Below, in pieces: positions 6,599 to 13,800 of a stretch of 15,866 bases of DNA. Where the stretch lies: contig JBBRHH010000070.1 of the NCBI GenBank assembly GCA_038222915.1, positions 1 through 15,866 of the forward strand. The letters run 5' to 3'. Source of the DNA: JBBRHH01 sp038222915. GTDB taxonomy: Bacteria > Planctomycetota > Phycisphaerae > Tepidisphaerales > Tepidisphaeraceae. Each line of letters starts with the position of its first letter. Within the stretch, counting starts at the first letter, position 1. The notes beneath the pieces are model-generated. The model did not search any database, was not told the DNA's origin, and was given only the letters and a program-made list of their open reading frames with translations. A program made the position numbers and the translations under genes.

Positions 6599-7824
6599 TG
6601 TCGCTCCGTTGCCCCCGCGCGTTTTTCTGCAGTCAGCAACTCAAACAAGCCATCCACACCGCTATCCCGATGCCGCTTGGCCGTCGTCGCAATCAGCGTT
6701 TGTCCGTTCACATTTCCGTTCACCCGCTCCCCAATCTCGCTCATCGCCGTCCGCGCCCCTGCCAGATCCGCCTTATTCACCACCACCACATCCGCCGCCT
6801 CCAGCATCACAATCTTCTGAAGCTGCAACCGCGCCCCGTAGTCCGGACTCATTACCAGCACAGTCTTGTCCACGAGATCCCCGTACGGAATCGCCTCCTG
6901 CCCAATCCCAACCGTCTCCACCAGAATCACATCAAACCCCCGCCCATCTGTGTGGACATTTGCCTTCTTCAAAACCTCCAGACACCGTGCGGTAGCCGAC
7001 GAAAGCCCGCCGGCCTGCCCACGCGTCGCGAGGCTCCGCATAAACACCCGATCGTCCTGCGAATGAATCATCGAAGCCCGGTCCCCCAGCAACGCCCCGT
7101 TCCCCACAATGCTCGGATCATGCGAGAGTATGGCAATCCGCGCCACCGCATCAGCGCGCAGAAACCGCAACACCAACTCATCGATCAGCAGAGTCTTCCC
7201 CACCCCACCCGGCCCGGTAAAACCAATAGTCAGAGCACCTCGCACCCGACGGCCGGGTAGGGGCGAAGCTCGTCTTCGCCCTCTTCCGCTATTGGAGACC
7301 GCCCGATCAACCACCTCGGTCAATGCCTTGGCCAATCGCCTATCAAACCCGCGCTTTGCACGGTCACCAACGCCCTTAGCTCCAATCCCGCGCGCAAACT
7401 CCACCAACTCTCCAAGTGGCGTCCCTGCAAAAAATATCCGCTCTACCCCGTGTTTCCCCATCACCACCGCATCGGCCTTCGAAATGGTCGCTCCGCCTCC
7501 ACCAAAAACCTTGATCTCACCGGCCCCCTGTTCCTTCAATAGCGAAACAACCTCTCCGAAAAACTCAACATGCCCTCCGTTGTAACTTGAAATCCCTATT
7601 CCGCGCACATCCTCCTGAATCGCAGCCCGCACAATATCCCGGGCCGACCGGTTGAACCCGAGATAAACAATCTCCAACCCCGCCCGCACAAACTCCAGGT
7701 TGATCGCGTTGATCGCACTATCATGCCCATCACAAATAGGCACGGCCATCAGCAGCCGAACAGGCGCGTTGTGCGCCGCCCTTTTCCGGCTTTCCCCCAC
7801 GGAGAATGTACTGCGTGTGGACAT
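6595..7824 (-). CDS. B12-binding domain fused to a MeaB/MeaI-like GTPase chaperone (N-terminal half of a split IcmF)
   Basis: From ATG 7824 the protein has 409 residues in three parts. Residues 20-140 are a cobalamin-binding Rossmann domain with the base-off motif DGHDSAI (Asp32, His34), SSYNGGH (79-85) and GGGGATI (108-114). Then comes an Arg-rich linker (about 150-196), and then a G3E GTPase with Walker A GPGGVGKT (204-211), the switch motif ETVGIGQ (303-309) and NKAD (350-353). G proteins of this family gate B12 loading and reactivation of the mutase. The order B12 then GTPase then mutase is that of fused IcmF, here cut into two chains. ATG 7824 is preferred over the in-frame GTG at 7830 because GGAG (complement of 7833-7836) lies eight bases upstream. 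Four bases overlap the mutase gene, so coupled translation in about 1:1 ratio is expected. Confidence 0.88.
   Translation of the reverse strand: MSTRSTFSVGESRKRAAHNAPVRLLMAVPICDGHDSAINAINLEFVRAGLEIVYLGFNRSARDIVRAAIQEDVRGIGISSYNGGHVEFFGEVVSLLKEQGAGEIKVFGGGGATISKADAVVMGKHGVERIFFAGTPLGELVEFARGIGAKGVGDRAKRGFDRRLAKALTEVVDRAVSNSGRGRRRASPLPGRRVRGALTIGFTGPGGVGKTLLIDELVLRFLRADAVARIAILSHDPSIVGNGALLGDRASMIHSQDDRVFMRSLATRGQAGGLSSATARCLEVLKKANVHTDGRGFDVILVETVGIGQEAIPYGDLVDKTVLVMSPDYGARLQLQKIVMLEAADVVVVNKADLAGARTAMSEIGERVNGNVNGQTLIATTAKRHRDSGVDGLFELLTAEKRAGATERQ
7244..7281. repeat. REP-like double hairpin inside a coding region
   Basis: There are two perfect hairpins two bases apart: ACCCG/CGGGT around a 5-base loop (7244-7258), and GGGCGAAG/CTTCGCCC around a 5-base loop (7261-7281). 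Paired short palindromes of this kind resemble REP/BIME units. The element is read in frame, encoding about residues 182-194 of the Arg/Pro-rich linker between the B12 and GTPase domains. I see no second copy in the window. Confidence 0.55.
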
Positions 7825-7860
7825 GCCCACAACTCCAAATCACCCCAAAACACACAATTG

Positions 7861-7866
7861 ATTATA
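7861..7866 (-). promoter_or_regulatory. Candidate -10 box for the acyl-CoA mutase operon
   Basis: The complement reads TATAAT, a perfect -10 hexamer, 36 bases before the ATG at 7824. No convincing -35 hexamer is seen at 16-18 bases further upstream, so it is only a candidate. Confidence 0.35.
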
Positions 7867-7992
7867 CGCCCGACGCAACAGTCGGTCGCGACGCCCAATT
7901 AGGCAAAAAATAGTGCATTGCGCAAAAATGTGGCGAGTCGTGCCTCGGCACTCTGAACATAAACCCCTCAATTTTCATCGGCCCATCGTTTG

Positions 7993-8018
7993 CTCGTGGC
8001 ATTTGCTCACGCCACAAG
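7993..8018. other. Hairpin-forming inverted repeat in the GAF gene leader
   Basis: CTCGTGGC (7993-8000) and GCCACAAG (8011-8018) pair at 7 of 8 positions around a 10-base loop. They lie about 60 bases before the preferred GAF start, in the 255-base divergent gap (7825-8079). The rest of that gap holds the candidate -10 box on the minus strand, the short palindrome TTGCGCAA near 7918-7925, and no gene that I can support. Confidence 0.3.
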
Positions 8019-8079
8019 ATCTCATCTAAACATAGCCTGGATTCTTTTGGCTTGTGGACTTTCAACGGGCACGGCCGAG

Positions 8080-8880
8080 ATGAATGAAACTGCCAGCAAG
8101 CACATCGACATCCTCCGTCGCCAGTGTGAATCACTGCTGCAACTGGTGATTCCCATCGGGCTGATTCTGTTTCGGGAACGCGACTTCAAGCGCCTGGTGG
8201 AACGGGTTCTGCTCGAGGTGCGCAGCCTCTGCCATGCCGACGGTGGAACACTCTATCTCCTCGACGCCGACGAAAGCCTTCGTTTTGTCATTGTTCGCAA
8301 CCAGACACTCGGCATCGACATGGGTGGTACGAGCGACATCACCCCGGCATTTCCACCACTCCAGTTGCATGACCCAGCAACCGGATTGGCCAACCACCGC
8401 AATATCGCCACCCACGTTGCGTTGACCGGCGAGCCGATCTGCATCGATGACGCATACGAGGCCGATGGCTTTGATTTCAGCGGAACGCGCGATTTTGACC
8501 GGAAAACTAACTATCGCACGAAGTCAGTCCTTACACTTCCATTAAAGAACGGCGCCGGCCAGGTCATCGGCGTTCTGCAACTCATCAATTCGATGGATAC
8601 GGGTGGAAATGTCGTTCCCTTTGACCTTGATCTCATGCCCGTCATTAACGCACTGACCGACCTGGCCGCCGCCGCCGTCGAACAGCTTGTCCGGGAAAAC
8701 GGCCTCAAAGAAAAAATCCAACAGCTTCAGGTCAATATCGATCAGGCCAAGCGCGCACGCCAGGTCACCGAAATCACCGGCTCCCAATACTTTCAGTCCC
8801 TCGCCGCCAAGGCCAAGCTGCTCCGCGAGCAATTTGCCGCGCCCCAATCCTCCGTTGAGGAGGCTGAATGCCCCGTGTGA
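8080..8880 (+). CDS. GAF-domain sensor protein with a C-terminal coiled-coil
   Basis: From ATG 8080 the protein has 266 residues. A GAF domain fills about residues 30-205. It begins with LFRERDFKRLVERVLLEV, a common lead-in to GAF domains, and continues with DGGTLYLLD (54-62), HRNIATHVALTGEPICIDDAY (106-126, about) and VIGVLQLIN (162-170). GAF domains bind small ligands such as cyclic nucleotides or haem; the ligand here cannot be told. Residues 205-252 are a charged helix suited to coiled-coil contact. There is no output enzyme on the chain, so the signal probably passes to the ParA-like protein, whose gene overlaps the last 13 bases. The frame is open back to a TTG at 7990, but the extra 30 codons run through the leader hairpin and look non-coding. 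No strong Shine-Dalgarno sequence precedes 8080. Confidence 0.82.
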   Translation: MNETASKHIDILRRQCESLLQLVIPIGLILFRERDFKRLVERVLLEVRSLCHADGGTLYLLDADESLRFVIVRNQTLGIDMGGTSDITPAFPPLQLHDPATGLANHRNIATHVALTGEPICIDDAYEADGFDFSGTRDFDRKTNYRTKSVLTLPLKNGAGQVIGVLQLINSMDTGGNVVPFDLDLMPVINALTDLAAAAVEQLVRENGLKEKIQQLQVNIDQAKRARQVTEITGSQYFQSLAAKAKLLREQFAAPQSSVEEAECPV

Positions 8881-9629
8881 TTTCGATTCACTCCTTTCGC
8901 GGCGGCACCGGAAAATCAAATTCAACCGCCAACATCGCCTGCCTTGTCGCCAAGCGCGGATACCGTGTCGGCGTCATCGACACCGATATTCAGTCCCCCG
9001 GCATTCACGTTCTTTTCCGTCTTGATGAAGACAACATCGACAAGTCTCTGAACGACTACCTGCACGGCCAATGCAAGATTGAGGACGCGGCCTACGACGT
9101 GACGCCGCCGGCCATCCTTGCCGGAGATTCCAAAGGCCGCGCCGCCGTTTATCTCATTCCCTCCAGCCTCAACTCGGGTGACATCGCGCGCATTCTCCGC
9201 GAAGGCTACGACGTCAGCCGCCTCAACGACGGCATCCGCGAAATCATCCGCCAATTGTCCCTCGACTACCTGTTCATCGATACCCACCCGGGCGTAAACG
9301 AGGAGACGCTCCTCTCCATCGCCATCTCCGACGTCCTGCTCGTCGTTCTTCGCCCCGACCAACAGGATTACCTCGGATCGGCCGTCACCGTCGATCTCGC
9401 AAGGCGGCTGGATGTTCCGGACATGCGCATCATCGTCAATAAGGCCCCTCCATCCCTCGATCGCCAGCTTGTCAAGCAGAAGATCGAAGCGACCTTCGAG
9501 GTTCCCGTCCTCGCCGTCCTTCCCCTCTGTGAAGAAATGGCCAACGTTGCCAGTGAAAATCTCTTCGTCCTCTGCCATCCAGAGCACGAACTGACCAAAT
9601 TGCTTCATGGAGTTGCGGCGTATCTTTGA
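8868..9629 (+). CDS. ParA/MinD-like P-loop ATPase with variant signature residue
   Basis: This 253-residue cytoplasmic protein is of the SIMIBI ParA/MinD class. The deviant Walker A is FRGGTGKSN (10-18): Lys16 is kept, but the signature Lys (first residue of KGGxGK) is Arg11 and the usual final Thr is Ser17. The Walker A' stretch VIDTDIQSPG (36-45) and Walker B LFIDTHPG (135-142) are intact, as is VNK near 190-192. There is no amphipathic C-terminal MinD targeting helix that I can recognise, and no ParB or MinE gene nearby, so chromosome partition or division-site placement is not indicated. Its ATG lies within the GAF gene behind a strong GAGGAG, giving translational coupling. A role as the effector of the GAF sensor is inferred. 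It converges on the glutaminase gene with 21 bases between stops. Confidence 0.87.
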   Translation: MPRVISIHSFRGGTGKSNSTANIACLVAKRGYRVGVIDTDIQSPGIHVLFRLDEDNIDKSLNDYLHGQCKIEDAAYDVTPPAILAGDSKGRAAVYLIPSSLNSGDIARILREGYDVSRLNDGIREIIRQLSLDYLFIDTHPGVNEETLLSIAISDVLLVVLRPDQQDYLGSAVTVDLARRLDVPDMRIIVNKAPPSLDRQLVKQKIEATFEVPVLAVLPLCEEMANVASENLFVLCHPEHELTKLLHGVAAYL

Positions 9630-9650
9630 ATGAAGTACCAGCAGGCGGCA

Positions 9651-10688
9651 TCAAACGACCAACGCCCGCCCCGTGATCGCTGCGCGTAGCTTCTGATAGC
9701 TGTCGGCCGAATTGAAGACATGCAGCTTGTAGTCCGTCGAAAATTGCTCAAGCGCCCGAAGCCCCCGTACGCTGTTGCCACGCGGATCCAGAAGCGGTGA
9801 GAACGTCCCGATCCCGCACACGCCTGGAATCACTATACAAATTCCGCCACCCACGCCGCTCTTGGCCGGCAATCCTACGCGATACGCCCACTCCCCCGAA
9901 TAATCGTACATGCCGCAGCTATACATGACGCTCAGCAGATCCTGCACATACTCCTGTTGCAACGCGCGCTCCCCGGTCATCGGATTCACACCGCCCGCCG
10001 CCAGCGTCGCCCCCATCATGGCCAGATCCTTCCCCGTCACGAGAACCGAACATTGCTTGAAGTAAAGATCCAGCGCCTCGTCCAGATCGCCGCCCAGATG
10101 TCCGCAGTTCATTAAGAACCACGCAATCGCGCGGTTGCGGTGCCCCGTAGCGCGCTCGGACGTAAAAATTGGCATGTCCACCGGAACTGGATGCCCGATA
10201 TAGCGCGCCAGCATGTCAAGAAGGCGATTGAACCGCGCCGCCGGCCCGTCGCCCTTGATCATCGACGTCGTTGCGATCGCTCCAGCATTGATCAGTGGAT
10301 TGAACGGCTTACCATCCGCCCGTTCCAGCCGTGTAAAACTATTGAATGGATCGCCCGTCGGCTCAACTCCGACATGCCGCAACATCTCTTCCCGCCCATG
10401 ATCTTCCAGCGCCAGGCCATACACAAACGGCTTTGATACCGACTGAATCGTAAAGAGTTGCTCCGCCTGGCCCACCACAAACACCTGCCCGGTCACCGTG
10501 ACCAGCGACAATCCAAATGCCGAAGGATCGGCCCGCGACAGTTCCGGGATGTAATTGGCAAGATTCCCCTCCTGTAGCGACGCATATTTATCGTACAGAT
10601 CGCTAAAATAGGCGCGCAGCGGCGAGGCGACCGCTTTAAGGTCACCCACCATCGCATCCAAAGCGCTACTGTTTTTCGAGGGACGCAT
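9651..10688 (-). CDS. glsA: Glutaminase A
   Basis: The enzyme hydrolyses L-glutamine to glutamate and ammonia in the cytoplasm. The 345-residue protein has the serine-dependent beta-lactamase-like glutaminase fold. The catalytic SxxK is within QSVSKPF (Ser83, Lys86), followed by NPLINAGAI (130-138), ERATGHRNRAIA (178-189), the Tyr-rich YSCGMYDYSGEW (256-267) and KSGVGGGI (276-283). Common bacterial forms are near 310 residues; the surplus is about 25-35 residues at the N-terminus. A GGAG stands about 12 bases before the ATG at 10688, a somewhat long spacing. An internal start around Met13 is possible but would remove only part of the surplus. The gene stands alone, divergent from the large secreted protein. 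No nitrogen-regulation site is evident. Confidence 0.93.
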   Translation of the reverse strand: MRPSKNSSALDAMVGDLKAVASPLRAYFSDLYDKYASLQEGNLANYIPELSRADPSAFGLSLVTVTGQVFVVGQAEQLFTIQSVSKPFVYGLALEDHGREEMLRHVGVEPTGDPFNSFTRLERADGKPFNPLINAGAIATTSMIKGDGPAARFNRLLDMLARYIGHPVPVDMPIFTSERATGHRNRAIAWFLMNCGHLGGDLDEALDLYFKQCSVLVTGKDLAMMGATLAAGGVNPMTGERALQQEYVQDLLSVMYSCGMYDYSGEWAYRVGLPAKSGVGGGICIVIPGVCGIGTFSPLLDPRGNSVRGLRALEQFSTDYKLHVFNSADSYQKLRAAITGRALVV

Positions 10689-10811
10689 CCCGGGATGATT
10701 CTCCTTCGGCGGACGCGAGCAAATTGGAGGCCAGTTGTGATTTGGTTTCGATATCGGAGCCGAACTCTAAACGTGCACACCCGGATTCAGTACCAGTTCG
10801 AAGGAAACACC

Positions 10812-13800
10812 ATGAAAAGCAAAACCGTACGTTTAACGCTCGCGGGGACGCTATCCGCGCTGTCCGTCCTTGCTCTGATCACTATCGCAGCACCGTCAGA
10901 GACTGCCCCGGCAACGATTACCGCCACCTCGCTCAACGCCACCGACGTCGACTTCACCACGTCCCGCCTCCTGCGCGGCTCAGCCTCCGCTCCCGCCATC
11001 GAAAAGGCCCTTCTCCACGTCCTGGGCATCGGCCAACTCGTCAACAACGGCCCGGTCCTCAGCCCCCCCGAAGCCCTCCGAACCAACGACGCCCCCGTCC
11101 AGTACCTCATCGTCTTCCGCCATCCAGTCGCCATCGGATCCATCCAGATCACCGGAACCCCCACCGTTCTAAAAATCCTCAAACCAGGCTCAACCCTCCC
11201 GGCCGATCCCATCATTGCCGCCATATGGCAACAGATCGACGTTCCCCCGCATCAATCGGGCGCATCCGAAGTCGTTCTGCCCTCCGGCACGCAAACCGCC
11301 GCCATCCTCCTCAGCGATGCAAAATCCCAGGACGATTCGCGCCTGGCGTCAGTGCGCATCATGAAGGCCCGCCTCAATAACGTGACTCCGCTCGCTCTCG
11401 CCTACGCCGATTCTGAATTCATCGCCACCAGTCCTTTTGGCCCGCCGCAGGTTCACGCCGCCTCCATCATCACCAAAGGCGGCTACCCCCATTGGCAAAA
11501 CACCGGCCCCGACGAACAGGCCCGCATTCGTCGCGGTCCCATCTCCGACATTGCCCCAAGCTGGTTCATCCTTACCTGGAAACAGCCGCAGAAAATCAGC
11601 GCACTCTGGATGGCCGACAACTTCGAGCAGGTCAATGTCGAATACTTCATCGGCGCCGAATCACTCAACCCGCGCGCCGCCACCGACTCCGAATGGAAAA
11701 ATCTGCGTGATCTCAAGACCGTCGCCGCCAATGGCCGCATGATTGAGCTCCCCGAACCGCTCACCACCCGCGCCATCCGCCTCAACATCCTCAAGACGCA
11801 CGAAGGGCCCCTCGCCAAATTATTTGGCCTGCACGTCTTCACCGATCTGAAAGACCAACCCGTCCCCGCCGCCACGAACGCCGGCGAAGACGTCCCGCCA
11901 CCCCTCCGCATTCCATACACCATGGACGTCGATGGCAAAGCCACCATCGCCATCGACGCCGCCGACGGCCATCGTGTCCGCAACCTCTTCGCCCGCGTCG
12001 ACACCGCCAAAGGCCCGCACGAAGCCCCCTGGGATCTAAAAGATGAAGCCGGCAATACCGTCGCCCCCGGCAACTACACATGGAAAATGATTTCCGCGCC
12101 ACCCCTGGGCCTGCGCTATCAGATGACGCCCTATCCCAACGTCACCGAAAACTCCCCCGACAATCCCCCCTGGCACACCAGCATGAGCGGCCCCGGCGGC
12201 TGGCTCGCCGATCACACCGCCCCGCGCTCCGGAACCACCAGCGGCGACTTCGTCTTCTTCGGCGCACCTGTCTCCGAAAGCGGCGTCTCCATGGCCGTCT
12301 GCGATCTCACCGGCAAAAAGCTCTGGGCCGTTCCCTCTTTCGCCGGCTTCACAGGCTCGCATCTCCTCGCCGCCGACGACAAGACCGTCTTCAACATGTT
12401 CTTCAATTCCACCGTGACGGATGCGTCGCATGTGGATTCAATCGCAGACCGCGTCTGGGCCGTCGACATTGCCACCCACCAGGTCAAGGAAATCGCCCAG
12501 CTCACCGCCACCTCCACCCGGAAGCGCGCCCTCCAATCGGCCGTGGCGTTTCAAAACAAGCTCTACATGTCCATCAACGCGCCGGAAAATTGGCTAGCCA
12601 CCTCGGGTTCCCCTGCCGACGTCGACATTGAAAACTGCTATCCGCATCTGGCCGCAACGCGTCAGCCCAAATACATGCTGGAAGACGTCCCGGACGCCCG
12701 CGGCGACTTGATGGCGATGTTTCACCTCACCCCCAATCCTCCCCGCTCAACAGCCCTGAAGTTCATCGAATCCACCGCCGGTAAATCCCCCCGCCACCAC
12801 GTAGTCCTCGCCTTCCGCAAGCCCACCTCCATCGGAACCATCATCCTTCCCCGGCCCGAAGACGAAGCCGTTCACATGCGCCTGAGCTTCCTCAAGCCCG
12901 ACGCCCCTTATCCGCCCAACGCCGGCACACCGAGCCAATGGGAACAATTCGCTGCACAGCCCAAGGCCTCATGGGACGTCGCCATCGCTCCCAAAAATTG
13001 CGTAACCCGAGCTCTCCGCGTCACCTTCTCACGCGGTGAAGACGACACTTTCACCGAGCCCGACGAGTCCCTCGAATACGGCAGCCTCAAGGCCATCGGC
13101 GACAAACCCGAGCTCAAGACCGCCCCCAAAGAGGACGACATGGGGCTCGACAATGTCAACTGGACAGGCCGTCTCGAAGGACTGAAAATCATCGGCCGCC
13201 GCTTCGAAAACGCTGCCCCCCTCGCCACCGTCCGCCTCAGCTCCGGCGCAATCAACAAAGCCGGCGCCTGGGACGCCAAGCGCACTACTCCGCTCACCGA
13301 TGAAGACCCCGCAATCTATGCCCTCGAATGGAAAGAAGTCCAACCCCTCCGTGGCCTCGCCATCAAGGAGATCGACGCCAAGCGTACGGAGATCGATGTC
13401 TACACAGGCGCTGGCACCGGCCCGATCGACATCCGCTCTGACAAAGACTGGAAGCACATCGATACCTATATCCAGAAGCGTCGGATTGGCACGATGAACC
13501 AGTCCAATGAACAAGCACGCTATCTCGATGGCTACATCGAGTTCGGCAACGAGATCAAAACCCGCGGCGTCCGCCTCCGCGTGTGCGAGCAGTGGGCCGA
13601 TCGCGGCCGGGAGGAACTGTTCCGCTGGGACGTCCCGCGCGACAAATTCGATCCGACCCGCTGCCGCATCTTCGGCCTCGCCGCCATGAAATACGTCGGC
13701 GGCGAATCCGCCAGCGTCTCCGATCCCCTCGCCTATCAGCGCATTGAAGTCCTTGACGGCGCTACCGGAAAAATCGTCAAGGAAACCCCCATCGCCAAAC

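Noticed and set aside
7990..8079. Upstream TTG start for the GAF protein, adding a hydrophobic N-terminus
   Set aside because: The extra 30 codons cross a leader hairpin, lack a ribosome site and do not resemble family N-termini; ATG 8080 starts directly before the conserved helix.
8922..9608. 228-codon open frame on the minus strand opposite the ParA-like gene
   Set aside because: It is antisense to intact Walker motifs, rich in Asp/Val/Gly without any recognisable domain, and has no supporting ribosome site.
10689..10811. Promoter hexamers in the gap between glutaminase and the large secreted protein
   Set aside because: Several weak TTG- and TAA-containing words exist, but none pairs at 16-18 bases well enough to call.
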